Below the pieces are notes generated by a model. The model ran no database searches and was not told the origin of the DNA. It worked only from the letters and a program-made list of their open reading frames with translations. A stretch of 64,000 nt of DNA from Pseudomonadota bacterium (GTDB lineage: Bacteria > Pseudomonadota > Alphaproteobacteria > Rhizobiales > Tepidamorphaceae): NCBI GenBank assembly GCA_023458595.1, contig JAEWYT010000088.1, forward strand, positions 1 to 64,000, written 5' to 3'. The first letter of the stretch is position 1; every line of letters begins with the position of its first letter. The translations under genes and the position numbers were made by a program. Positions 42,319-50,926 of the stretch are shown one piece after another.

Positions 42319-43527
42319 ATGCGGGTCGACCGTCTGTGGACGAATGGCCGGCTGATGACGATGGTGCCGGGCTCCACGGGCCTCGGCGTCGTCGAGGGCG
42401 GAGCCGTCGCCGAGCAGGCGGGACGGATCGTGTTCGCCGGCGCGATGGCCGACCTTCCCTCCGGCCTCGACGCGAAGGCGCGCACGGACCTCGACGGCCG
42501 CTGGGTGAGCCCCGGCCTGATCGACTGCCACACCCATCTCGTCCACGGCGGCGACCGCGCCAGGGAATTCGAGCTGCGCCTTCAGGGCGCGACCTACGAG
42601 GAGATCGCGCGCGCCGGCGGCGGCATCCGCTCGACCGTCGCGGCGACCAGGGCGGCGAGCGAGGACGACCTCGTCGCCTCGGCGCTCACGCGCCTCGACG
42701 CGCTCCTCGCCGAGGGCGTCACCACGATCGAGATCAAGTCGGGCTACGGGCTCGAGACCGAGGCGGAGACGAAGATGCTGTTCGCGGCGCGCCGGCTCGC
42801 CGACGAGCGGCCGGTGACGGTCGCGACCACCTTCCTCGGCGCCCACGCGGTGCCGCCGGAGTTCGAGGGCGACACGGAGGGCTACATCCGTTCGGTCGCC
42901 CGCGAGCAGCTGCCGTCGATCGCCGCCGACAACCTCGCCGACGCCGTCGACGGCTTCTGCGAGACCATCGCCTTCTCGCCCGACCAGATGGCGCTCGTCT
43001 TCGACGCCGCGCGGGCGCTGGGCCTGCCGGTGAAGCTGCACGCCGAGCAGCTCTCCAATCTCGGCGGGGCGAAGCTCGCGGCCCGCTACGGCGCGCTGTC
43101 GGCCGATCATCTCGAGTATCTCGACGAGGACGGCGTCGCGGCGATGGCGCAGGCGGGCATGACCGCCGTGCTGCTTCCCGGCGCGTTCTACTTCCTGCGC
43201 GAGAGGCAGCTGCCGCCGGTCGACGCGCTGCGCCTCGCCGGCGTGCCGATCGCGATCGCGACGGACAGCAATCCGGGCTCCTCGCCGCTGACGTCGCTCC
43301 TGCTCACCATGAACATGGCGGCGACGCTGTTCCGGCTGACGGTCGAGGAGTGCCTCCTCGGCGTCAGCCGCAACGCCGCCCGGGCGCTCGGAAGGCTCGA
43401 CGAAATCGGCACTCTGGAGGCCGGCAAGGCCTGCGACCTGGCGATCTGGGACATCGAGGCGCCGGCCGAGCTCGTCTACCGGATCGGCTTCAACCCGCTG
43501 CACCGGCGCGTCTGGAGGGGGAAATGA
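42319..43527 (+). CDS. hutI: Imidazolonepropionase
   Basis: A 402-residue amidohydrolase. It has the metal motif SPGLIDCHTHLVHGGDRARE, KSGYGLETEAETKMLFAARR, HAEQLSNLGG, ADHLEYLDEDG and the late Asp in ATDSNPGSSPL. It opens the ring of imidazolone propionate to N-formimino-glutamate. GAAGGACG precedes the ATG. It opens the plus-strand hutI-hutH-hutG-hutU run. A hairpin lies just after its stop, before hutH. Confidence 0.95.
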   Translation: MRVDRLWTNGRLMTMVPGSTGLGVVEGGAVAEQAGRIVFAGAMADLPSGLDAKARTDLDGRWVSPGLIDCHTHLVHGGDRAREFELRLQGATYEEIARAGGGIRSTVAATRAASEDDLVASALTRLDALLAEGVTTIEIKSGYGLETEAETKMLFAARRLADERPVTVATTFLGAHAVPPEFEGDTEGYIRSVAREQLPSIAADNLADAVDGFCETIAFSPDQMALVFDAARALGLPVKLHAEQLSNLGGAKLAARYGALSADHLEYLDEDGVAAMAQAGMTAVLLPGAFYFLRERQLPPVDALRLAGVPIAIATDSNPGSSPLTSLLLTMNMAATLFRLTVEECLLGVSRNAARALGRLDEIGTLEAGKACDLAIWDIEAPAELVYRIGFNPLHRRVWRGK

Positions 43528-43546
43528 GGGTGGCGTGGCCGGGAAT

Positions 43547-43573
43547 CTCCCTCCCCCTCGATGGGGCAGGGAG
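43547..43573 (+). repeat. GC-rich hairpin repeat between hutI and hutH
   Basis: CTCCCT-C-CCCC pairs with GGGG-C-AGGGAG around a TCGAT loop. The same loop and arms recur at 28741-28763. It lies within an operon, so it could be a small dispersed element or a partial attenuator. It is not followed by a T-run. Confidence 0.5.
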
Positions 43574-43639
43574 CCGTGTCGCAGGCTCGCAACATCCCGC
43601 GCCGACAGGCGGAAGGGCATGCCCGCATGGAGCATTTCC

Positions 43640-45190
43640 ATGACCGGGACGATCGTCCTCCATCCCGGCGCCGTCGACCTGAAGACGCTCGAGCGCATCT
43701 ATCGCTCCGGCGATGCGGTGCGGCTCGATCCGGCCTGCCGGGCGGCGGTCGAGCGCTCGGCGGAGATCATCGCGACGGCCGCCGCGGGCAGGGACGCCGT
43801 CTACGGCGTCAACACCGGCTTCGGCAAGCTCGCCTCGACACGGATCGCGCCGGACGACACGGCGCGGCTGCAGCGCAACCTGATCCTCTCGCATTCCTCC
43901 GGCGTCGGCGAGCCGCTGCCGCCCGACGTCGTGCGGCTGATGATGGCTCTGAAGCTCCTGTCGCTCGGCCGCGGCGCGTCGGGCGCGCGCTGGCTGATCG
44001 TCGAACTCCTGGAAGGGATGCTCGAGAAGGGCGTCGTCCCGGTGGTGCCCTCGCAGGGCTCGGTCGGCGCGTCAGGCGACCTCGCCCCGCTCGCGCACCT
44101 GACCGCGGTGATGATCGGCGAGGGCGAGGCGGTCCACGAGGGCCGGCGGATGCCCGGGGCCGACGCGCTGATGCTCGCGGGACTCAAGCCGATCTCGCTC
44201 GGGCCCAAGGAAGGGCTCGCCATGATCAACGGCACCCAGTGCTCGACGGCGCTGGCGCTCGCCGGCCTGTTCGGCGCCTGGCGGCTGGCGCTCACCTCGC
44301 TCGTCACCGGCGCGCTTTCGACGGACGCCTGCATGGGCTCGGCCGCGCCGTTCCGTCCCGAGGTGCAGGCGCTGCGCGGACACGCCGGCCAGTCGAACGC
44401 GGCGGCGACGCTCTACGCGCTGATCAATGGCTCGGAGATCCGCGAATCCCACCGCGAGGGCGACGAGCGGGTGCAGGACCCCTACTGCATCCGCTGCCAG
44501 CCGCAGGTCGCCGGCGCCTGCCTCGGCCTGATGCGGCAGGCGGGCGAGACGCTGCGCATCGAGGCGAACGCGGCGACGGACAATCCGCTCGTCGTCATCG
44601 AGGACGGAAGCATCGTCTCGGGCGGCAACTTCCACGCCGAGCCGGTCGCCTTCGCCGCCGACGAGATCGCGCTCGCCATCGCCGAGCTCGGCTCGATCGC
44701 GCAGCGGCGCATAGCCATGCTGGTGAACCCCGCCCTCTCCTACGGCCTGCCGCCGTTCCTGACGCCGCAGCCGGGCCTCAACTCGGGCTTCATGATCGCC
44801 GAGGTGACCTCAGCCGCGCTGATGGCGGAGAACAAGCAGCGCGCCATGCCCTGCTCGGTCGACTCCACCCCGACGAGCGCCGACCAGGAGGACCACGTGT
44901 CGATGGCCTGCCACGGGGCGCGGCGGCTTTGCGACATGAACGCCAATCTCGCCCGCATCCTCGGCATCGAGTGGCTGGTCGCCGCCCAGGGCGTCGACCT
45001 GCGCAGCCCGCTCAAGACCAGCGCGCCGCTGCAGAAGGCGCTCGCCGCGCTCAGGACCGAGGTCGCCCGCCTCGACGACGACCGCTATCTCGCCCCCGAT
45101 CTCGAGGCCGCCGCGCGGCTCACGACCGAAGGCGCGGCGCTCGCCGCCGTTTCCGACATCGCCATGCCGGAACTGGAAGGGCGGACATGA
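43640..45190 (+). CDS. hutH: Histidine ammonia-lyase
   Basis: A 516-residue HAL. The Ala-Ser-Gly that forms the MIO cofactor is in GSVGASGDLAPLAHL (near residues 144-146). Other landmarks are YGVNTGFGKLASTRI, NGTQCSTALAL and DNPLVVIEDG. It deaminates L-histidine to urocanate. ATG 43640 has GGAG 7 bases upstream; the frame is open upstream but not coding. Its stop overlaps the hutG start in ATGA. Confidence 0.96.
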   Translation: MTGTIVLHPGAVDLKTLERIYRSGDAVRLDPACRAAVERSAEIIATAAAGRDAVYGVNTGFGKLASTRIAPDDTARLQRNLILSHSSGVGEPLPPDVVRLMMALKLLSLGRGASGARWLIVELLEGMLEKGVVPVVPSQGSVGASGDLAPLAHLTAVMIGEGEAVHEGRRMPGADALMLAGLKPISLGPKEGLAMINGTQCSTALALAGLFGAWRLALTSLVTGALSTDACMGSAAPFRPEVQALRGHAGQSNAAATLYALINGSEIRESHREGDERVQDPYCIRCQPQVAGACLGLMRQAGETLRIEANAATDNPLVVIEDGSIVSGGNFHAEPVAFAADEIALAIAELGSIAQRRIAMLVNPALSYGLPPFLTPQPGLNSGFMIAEVTSAALMAENKQRAMPCSVDSTPTSADQEDHVSMACHGARRLCDMNANLARILGIEWLVAAQGVDLRSPLKTSAPLQKALAALRTEVARLDDDRYLAPDLEAAARLTTEGAALAAVSDIAMPELEGRT

Positions 45191-46077
45191 GCAACGGCAT
45201 CGTCGGCGTCCGGCCGGGCGGAAGCCCTCTCATCCTGTCGATGCCGCATCCGGGAACGGGGCTCGTCCCGGAGGTCGCCGAGCGGCTGAACGAAACGGGG
45301 CTCGCGGTGCCGGACACCGACTGGTGGATGCCGCGCCTCTACGACGTCGCCGACGATCTCGACCCGACGGTCGTCGAGGCGAAGCTGTCGCGCTACGTGA
45401 TCGACGTCAACCGCGACCCCGAAGGCGTCCCGCTCTATCCGGGCCAGGCGACGACGGGCCTCTGCCCGGACACGACCTTCGACGGCGCGCCGATCTACAA
45501 GCCGGGCACGGAGCCGGACGCCGCCGAGATCGCCCGTCGCCGGGACCGCTACTTCGCGCCCTATCACGACGCGCTGTCGGCCGAGATCGAACGGGTGCGC
45601 GCCGCGCACGGCTACGCCCTCCTCTACGACTGCCATTCGATCCGCTCCGTCGTGCCGCGCCTCTTCCCCGGCACGCTGCCGGTCTTCAACATCGGCACCA
45701 ATGCCGGGCAGTCCTGCGCGCGCGAGATCGAGGCCGGCGTCGCTGACGCCTGCGCGTCGGCGAGTCAGGACCATGTACCGAAGCCTCGTCCCGAGGAGGC
45801 CGCGCCGGCGGCCGTTTCCCGGGACGAGGGAGCGGAGCAAGACATGAGCTTTGTCCTCAACGGCCGCTTCAAGGGCGGCTGGATCACCCGGCACTACGGG
45901 CGGCCGGCGGACGACGTGCACGCCGTCCAGATGGAGCTCGCGCTCAGGGCCTACATGATGGAAGGCCCTCCCTGGACCTATGACGAACGGGCGGCCGCGC
46001 GCACGCGGCCGGTCCTGCGCCGGGCGCTCGAAGCGATGATCGAGGCCGGCGCCCGCATATACGGAGGAGACCGATGA
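45187..46077 (+). CDS. hutG: N-formylglutamate deformylase with an in-frame palindromic insert
   Basis: A 296-residue HutG, about 30 residues longer than the usual 265-270. Catalytic landmarks are ILSMPHPGTGLVPEVA, DTDWWMPRLYD, VIDVNRDPEG, YDCHSIRSVVPRLFPG and NGRFKGGWITRHYG. Between DACASA and SFVLNGR lies an extra segment rich in Pro, Glu and Ala (QDHVPKPRPEEAAPAAVSRD onward). Its DNA (45772-45846) is a nested palindrome. The frame is kept, so the protein may still work. The enzyme releases formate from N-formylglutamate. It overlaps hutH and hutU by 4 bases each. Confidence 0.9.
   Translation: MSNGIVGVRPGGSPLILSMPHPGTGLVPEVAERLNETGLAVPDTDWWMPRLYDVADDLDPTVVEAKLSRYVIDVNRDPEGVPLYPGQATTGLCPDTTFDGAPIYKPGTEPDAAEIARRRDRYFAPYHDALSAEIERVRAAHGYALLYDCHSIRSVVPRLFPGTLPVFNIGTNAGQSCAREIEAGVADACASASQDHVPKPRPEEAAPAAVSRDEGAEQDMSFVLNGRFKGGWITRHYGRPADDVHAVQMELALRAYMMEGPPWTYDERAAARTRPVLRRALEAMIEAGARIYGGDR
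45772..45846. repeat. 75-bp palindromic element inside hutG
   Basis: The element is bounded by CATGT (45772-45776) and ACATG (45842-45846). It holds a perfect 10-bp inverted repeat CCTCGTCCCG / CGGGACGAGG (45784-45793 with 45820-45829) and, nested inside, GGCCGC / GCGGCC (45798-45803 with 45808-45813). Its length, 75 bases, is 25 codons and keeps the frame. It corresponds to the extra segment of HutG. This is like palindromic elements that insert in coding DNA in other alphaproteobacteria (Rickettsia RPE). Confidence 0.7.
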
Positions 46078-47750
46078 CCGCTCACAGCCGCATCGACAAC
46101 GCCCGCGAGATCCGTAGCCCGCACGGCTCCGAGATCACGGCGAAGAGCTGGCTCACCGAGGCGCCGCTCCGGATGCTGATGAACAATCTCGATCCGGACG
46201 TCGCCGAGAACCCGCACGAGCTCGTCGTCTACGGCGGCATCGGCCGGGCCGCACGCGACTGGCGGGCCTACGACCGCATCGTCGAGGCGCTGCGCAAGCT
46301 CGAATCCGACGAGAGCCTGCTCATCCAGTCGGGCAAGCCGGTCGGCGTGTTCAGGACGCATCCGGACGCGCCGCGCGTGCTGATCGCCAATTCGAACCTC
46401 GTCGGCCGCTGGTCCGACTGGGAGCGCTTCAACGAGCTCGATCGCAAGGGCCTGATGATGTACGGCCAGATGACGGCCGGATCGTGGATCTACATCGGCA
46501 GCCAGGGCATCGTTCAGGGCACCTACGAGACCTTCGTCGAGATGGGCCGCCAGCACTACGGCGGCGACCTCTCGGGCAAGTGGATCCTGACCGGGGGGCT
46601 CGGCGGCATGGGCGGGGCGCAGCCGCTGGCGGCGACGATGGCGGGGGCCTCGATGCTCGCGGTCGAATGCCGGCCCTCGCGCATCGAGATGCGGCTCCGC
46701 ACCGGCTACCTCGACATGCAGGCGAAGGACCTCGACGAGGCGCTGGAGGTCATCCGCCGCTCCTGCGCCGAGAAGAAGCCCGTCTCCGTCGGCCTGCTGG
46801 GCAACGCGGCGCTGGTCTTCCCGGAGCTGGTTCGGCGCGGCGCCGTGCCGGACGGCGTCACCGACCAGACCTCGGCGCACGATCCGCTGAACGGCTATCT
46901 CCCCGCCGGCTGGACGCTGGAAGAGTGGGACGAGCGGCGCGTCAGCGATCCGGAGACGACGATCCGCGAGGCGAAGCTGTCGATGAAGGACCAGGTCGAG
47001 GCGATGCTGTGGTTCTCCCGCGAGGGCGTGCCGACCTTCGACTACGGCAACAACATCCGCCAGATGGCCTTCGAGGCCGGGCTGAAGGACGCGTTCGATT
47101 TCCCCGGCTTCGTGCCCGCCTATATCCGCCCGCTGTTCTGCAGGGGCATCGGCCCGTTCCGCTGGGCGGCGCTGTCGGGCGATCCCGACGACATCCACCG
47201 CACCGACGAGAAGGTCAAGGAGCTGATCCCGGACGATCCGCACCTGCACACCTGGCTCGACATGGCGCGGGAGCGCATCCACTTCCAGGGCCTTCCCGCC
47301 CGCATCTGCTGGGTGGGCCTGGGCGACCGGGACAGGCTGGGACTGGCGTTCAACGAGATGGTCGCGAAGGGCGAGCTGAAAGCGCCGATCGTCATCGGCC
47401 GCGACCACCTCGATTCCGGCTCGGTGGCGAGCCCCAACCGCGAGACCGAGGCGATGATGGACGGCTCGGACGCCGTCGCCGACTGGCCGCTCCTCAACGC
47501 GCTGCTCAACTGCGCGTCCGGGGCGACCTGGGTGTCGATCCACAATGGCGGCGGCGTCGGCATCGGCTTCTCGCAGCACGCGGGCATGGTGATCGTCGCC
47601 GACGGCACCGAGGCGGCCGCGAGGCGGCTTGCCCGCGTGCTGTGGAACGATCCGGCCACGGGCGTGATGCGCCACGCGGACGCGGGCTACGCGATCGCGA
47701 TCGATTGCGCGAAGGAGCACGGGCTCGATCTGCCTTCGCTCGAAGATTAG
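46074..47750 (+). CDS. hutU: Urocanate hydratase
   Basis: A 558-residue urocanase. It has LLIQSGKPVGVFRTHPDAPR, WIYIGSQGIVQGTYETFVEM, the NAD-binding GGLGGMGGAQPLAATMAGAS, and the catalytic-region Cys/His pattern near FVPAYIRPLFCRGIGPFRW. It converts urocanate to imidazolone propionate. Its ATG overlaps the hutG stop by 4 bases. It is the last gene of the hut run; a hairpin lies just past its stop. Confidence 0.96.
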   Translation: MTAHSRIDNAREIRSPHGSEITAKSWLTEAPLRMLMNNLDPDVAENPHELVVYGGIGRAARDWRAYDRIVEALRKLESDESLLIQSGKPVGVFRTHPDAPRVLIANSNLVGRWSDWERFNELDRKGLMMYGQMTAGSWIYIGSQGIVQGTYETFVEMGRQHYGGDLSGKWILTGGLGGMGGAQPLAATMAGASMLAVECRPSRIEMRLRTGYLDMQAKDLDEALEVIRRSCAEKKPVSVGLLGNAALVFPELVRRGAVPDGVTDQTSAHDPLNGYLPAGWTLEEWDERRVSDPETTIREAKLSMKDQVEAMLWFSREGVPTFDYGNNIRQMAFEAGLKDAFDFPGFVPAYIRPLFCRGIGPFRWAALSGDPDDIHRTDEKVKELIPDDPHLHTWLDMARERIHFQGLPARICWVGLGDRDRLGLAFNEMVAKGELKAPIVIGRDHLDSGSVASPNRETEAMMDGSDAVADWPLLNALLNCASGATWVSIHNGGGVGIGFSQHAGMVIVADGTEAAARRLARVLWNDPATGVMRHADAGYAIAIDCAKEHGLDLPSLED

Positions 47751-47756
47751 GCATTC

Positions 47757-47783
47757 CGGGGGGCGGGCGTTGTGCGCCTGCCG
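47757..47783 (+). terminator. Hairpin after hutU, terminator candidate
   Basis: GGCGGGCG pairs with CGCCTGCC around a short TTGTG loop, flanked by CCGG on both sides. No T-run follows, so it may be a weak or factor-dependent end rather than a classical terminator. Confidence 0.3.
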
Positions 47784-47913
47784 GGAAGAACCGGAAAACA
47801 CGAGGGAATCCAAGGGGACGTATCGGCGACCGAACCGGTACGGAATTTGCTGAGGTGATTTGGTAGCAGCCGGCGACGGCCTTTGACCGCCGCCCAACGA
47901 ACGGGAGAGAGGA

Positions 47914-48873
47914 ATGATTACTCGCCGTACTACACTGAAGACGCTCGCCGCAGGGGCGGCGGCGCTCGCGATACCCGGGATCGTCCGCGCGCAGGACATG
48001 CCGAAGGTCAAGATCGGCATGAGCGGCTGGACCGGGTTCGCCCCGCTGACGCTCGCCGAGAAGGCCGGACTGTTCAAGGCGCAGGGCGTCGACGTCGAGA
48101 CGGTGTTCATCCCGCAGAAGGACCGCCTGGCCGCGCTCGCCGCCGGATCGGTCGACGGCGTCGCCACCACCGTCGACACCCAGATCCTGTGGGCGACGAC
48201 GATCCCGCTCACGCAGGTCGTCGTGCTCGACAAGTCGAACGGCGGCGACGGCATCGCGGTGCGCGCCGACATCAACGACTTCGCCGGCCTGAAGGGCAAG
48301 TCGGTCGCCTGCGACGCGGTCGGCACGACGCCCTACTTCATGCTCTGCGCGATGCTGGCGGAGAACGGCATGAAGCCCGCCGACCTCAACATCTCGGCGC
48401 TGTCGCCGAAGGACGCGGCGAACGCCTTCGTCGCGGGCCAGTTCGACGCGGCGGTCTCCTACGAGCCGTACCTGTCGACGATCCGCAACGACCCGAAGGC
48501 CGGCAAGATCCTGGCGACCACGGTCGACTACCCCGTCGTCGTCGACACGCTCGCCTTCCCGACCGACCAGATCGGACCGAAGTCGGACGCTATCCAGAAG
48601 GTCGTCGAAGGCTTCTTCGCCGCTCTCGACATGGTCAAGGAGAAGCCCGACGAGGCGTTCGGGATCATGGGCGAGCGCGTCAACCTGACCGGCGACCAGT
48701 TCAAGGCCTCGGCCGAGTTCATCTCCTGGCAGGACCGGGCCATGAACAAGGCGTTCCTCGCCGACGGCATGGCCGCCTTCATGAAGATGGCCGCCGCCAT
48801 CCAGCTCGAGAACAAGGTGATCCGCTCCGAGCCCGATCTGTCGAAGATGGTGGACGCGAGCTTCGTCGGCTAG
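47914..48873 (+). CDS. ABC transporter substrate-binding protein, NMT1/TauA type
   Basis: A 319-residue periplasmic protein with a Tat-like leader (MITRRTTLKTLAAGAAALAI, cut near VRAQD). The mature part has KIGMSGWTGFAPLTLAEKAG, GDGIAVRADINDFAGLKGKS and VAGQFDAAVSYEPYLSTI, the NMT1/SsuA/TauA fold. It is 163 bases after hutU and leads a binding protein-permease-ATPase set. GAGAGAGG precedes the ATG. The ligand is not clear; location next to hut suggests an imidazole or amino-acid derivative, or a sulfonate as in homologues. Confidence 0.87.
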   Translation: MITRRTTLKTLAAGAAALAIPGIVRAQDMPKVKIGMSGWTGFAPLTLAEKAGLFKAQGVDVETVFIPQKDRLAALAAGSVDGVATTVDTQILWATTIPLTQVVVLDKSNGGDGIAVRADINDFAGLKGKSVACDAVGTTPYFMLCAMLAENGMKPADLNISALSPKDAANAFVAGQFDAAVSYEPYLSTIRNDPKAGKILATTVDYPVVVDTLAFPTDQIGPKSDAIQKVVEGFFAALDMVKEKPDEAFGIMGERVNLTGDQFKASAEFISWQDRAMNKAFLADGMAAFMKMAAAIQLENKVIRSEPDLSKMVDASFVG

Positions 48874-48878
48874 CGCGG

Positions 48879-49673
48879 ATGAGCGAGCCGTCCTCCTTCG
48901 AGCCGCTTCGGCCGGTCGCTCCCAGGGCGAGACTCGCCCTGGGAGCGGCTTTCTTCGTCGTGTTCCTGCTGCTCTGGGCGGGAGCGACGCTCGGCGGCCT
49001 GATCAAGCCGCTGTTCCTGGCCGATCCCGTCACGACCCTGGAGGCGGGCATCAGGCTGTTCTCAGAGCACGGCTTCCACGAGGACATCGGCATCACCGTC
49101 TTCCGCGTCGTCGGCGGCTTCGTGCTGGCGGCCGCGATCGGCGTGCCGCTCGGCATCGCCATGGGCGCGTTCAAGCCCATAGAAGCCTTCTTCGGGCCGT
49201 TCATCTCGTTCGCCCGCTACCTGCCGGCGTCGGCCTTCATCCCGCTGCTGATCCTGTGGGCGGGCGTCGGCGAAGCGCAGAAGCTCCTCGTCATCTTCAT
49301 CGGCTCGTTCTTCCAGATCGTGCTGATGGTCGCCGTCATCATCGGCGAGACGCGGCGCGACCTCGTCGAGGCCGCCTATACGCTCGGGGCGAAATCCGGC
49401 GGCATCGTCACCCGGGTGATGCTGCCGAACGCGGCGCCGCAGATCGCCGAGACGCTGCGCCTCGTGCTCGGCTGGGCCTGGACCTACGTCATCGTCGCCG
49501 AGCTCGTCGGGGCGAATTCGGGCATCGGCTACATGATCATGGATTCGCAGCGCTTCCTCGACACCGGCCAGATGATCTTCGGCATCTTCATCATCGGCGT
49601 CATCGGCCTCATCACCGACTTCGCCTTCCGGGCGGCCAACATCGCCCTGTTTCCCTGGTACGCGGGGCGCTAG
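48879..49673 (+). CDS. ABC transporter permease, TauC/SsuC type
   Basis: A 264-residue membrane protein of about six helices. The EAA-type loop with its Gly is seen in VEAAYTLGAKSGGIVTRVML (about residues 162-182). FARYLPASAFIPLLILWAGVGEAQK is typical of NitT/TauT permeases. It starts 5 bases after the binding-protein stop and precedes the ATPase by 3 bases, so the three form one operon. Confidence 0.92.
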   Translation: MSEPSSFEPLRPVAPRARLALGAAFFVVFLLLWAGATLGGLIKPLFLADPVTTLEAGIRLFSEHGFHEDIGITVFRVVGGFVLAAAIGVPLGIAMGAFKPIEAFFGPFISFARYLPASAFIPLLILWAGVGEAQKLLVIFIGSFFQIVLMVAVIIGETRRDLVEAAYTLGAKSGGIVTRVMLPNAAPQIAETLRLVLGWAWTYVIVAELVGANSGIGYMIMDSQRFLDTGQMIFGIFIIGVIGLITDFAFRAANIALFPWYAGR

Positions 49674-49676
49674 AGC

Positions 49677-50465
49677 ATGGCGAGACTGAAGATCACCGGC
49701 GTCGAGCGCACCTTTCCCGGCGTCCAGGGCGGCTCGCCGACGCGCGCGCTCGATCCGACGGACCTCGCCGTCGAGGACAACGACTTCATCACCATCCTCG
49801 GCCCCTCCGGCTGCGGCAAGTCCACGCTTCTCAGGATCGTCGCCGGCCTCGACCGGCCGACCGCGGGCACCGTCGAGCTCGACGGGGTGAGGGTCGAGCG
49901 GCCGGGTGCCGACCGGGGCATGGTGTTCCAGTCCTACACGCTGTTCCCATGGCTTTCGGTGAAGGACAACATCTGCTTCGGCCTGCGCGAGAAGGGCGTG
50001 CCGCAGAAGCAGCAGACGGAGATCGCCGCCCACTTCATGGAGCAGGTCGGGCTCACCGCCTTCGCCAACCACTATCCGCGGATGCTGTCGGGCGGCATGC
50101 AGCAGCGCACGGCGCTCGCCCGGGCGCTCGCCAACGACCCGAAGATCCTGCTGCTCGACGAGCCGTTCGGCGCGCTCGACCACCAGACCCGCTCGCTGAT
50201 GCAGGAGCTGCTCCTGTCGATCTGGGAGACGCACAGGAAGACCGTGCTGTTCGTCACCCACGACATCGAGGAGGCGATCTTCATGGCCAACCGCGTCTTG
50301 GTGATGACCGCGCGGCCGGGCCGCATCAAGGCCGACGTCGCGGTGAGGATTCCCCATCCGCGCGACTACAAGGTCAAGACGAGCCCGGAGTTCGCCGAGC
50401 TGAAGGAGCGGCTGACCGAGGACATCCGCGTCGAGACCCTGCGCGCCGCCGGCATGGCCGCCTGA
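49677..50465 (+). CDS. ABC transporter ATP-binding protein, TauB/SsuB type
   Basis: A 262-residue ATPase: Walker A GPSGCGKST (about residues 42-50), Q-loop VFQSYTLFPWLSV, signature MLSGGMQQRTALARAL, Walker B ILLLDEPFGALD and switch His in FVTHDIEEA. It completes the nitrate/sulfonate-type importer. It starts 3 bases after the permease stop. Its C-terminal region lacks a regulatory domain. Confidence 0.94.
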   Translation: MARLKITGVERTFPGVQGGSPTRALDPTDLAVEDNDFITILGPSGCGKSTLLRIVAGLDRPTAGTVELDGVRVERPGADRGMVFQSYTLFPWLSVKDNICFGLREKGVPQKQQTEIAAHFMEQVGLTAFANHYPRMLSGGMQQRTALARALANDPKILLLDEPFGALDHQTRSLMQELLLSIWETHRKTVLFVTHDIEEAIFMANRVLVMTARPGRIKADVAVRIPHPRDYKVKTSPEFAELKERLTEDIRVETLRAAGMAA

Positions 50466-50926
50466 CGGCGCCCGCGCCGTTTTGCCGCACCTGCGAAAAA
50501 TCCCCGGATTTCCGCGACTCCTGGATCGACACCGCGAGAACCCTGCCGGCCGAAAGCCTACGGGAAATCACGGATGCGACACATTGCGCACTCGCCTTGT
50601 TTCATGTGCAACTATATGTGCACTGCAGCAACAACGTGCACACACCGCTGCATTCCGGGGGGCGACCCATGCGCAACAAGACCATCTTCGGCATCAGGCG
50701 TTTCGGCGACCGGCTCTTCACCGCCGGCCTGTTCGCGATCCTCGTTTCCCCGTTCATTCTCGCCCGCATCTGAGCAGCGCGCGGCGGCCCTTCCGGGCCG
50801 GCGCCGCGCCATCCCTCCGGCATCGCGATCCGTCTCTCCGGTCCGATCGACCTGTCGGGCCGGCTTGAGCCGTTCCGGCGTATGGCTTAGAGCCTGACCG
50901 GAAAATCGATCCGGAAAGGCCCTCCG
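50466..50926. other. Intergenic region with repeated ATGTGCA words
   Basis: About 460 bases between the ATPase and the HisD-family gene. ATGTGCA occurs at 50604-50610 and 50616-50622, 12 bases apart, and ACGTGCA at 50634-50640; the second is within a GTGCAC palindrome. These could be operator sites for the next gene. One small open frame at 50669 is listed separately. Nothing else is clear; no RNA gene is seen. Confidence 0.5.
50669..50773 (+). CDS. Possible 34-residue membrane microprotein
   Basis: The frame reads MRNKTIFGIRRFGDRLFTAG, then a hydrophobic stretch LFAILVSPFIL and a final ARI. It has a basic N-terminus and one short hydrophobic segment. A run of G bases (50656-50662) lies 6 bases before the ATG as a possible ribosome site. 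It lies 154 bases before the HisD-family gene. Too short for any family call; it may be chance. Confidence 0.3.
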   Translation: MRNKTIFGIRRFGDRLFTAGLFAILVSPFILARI

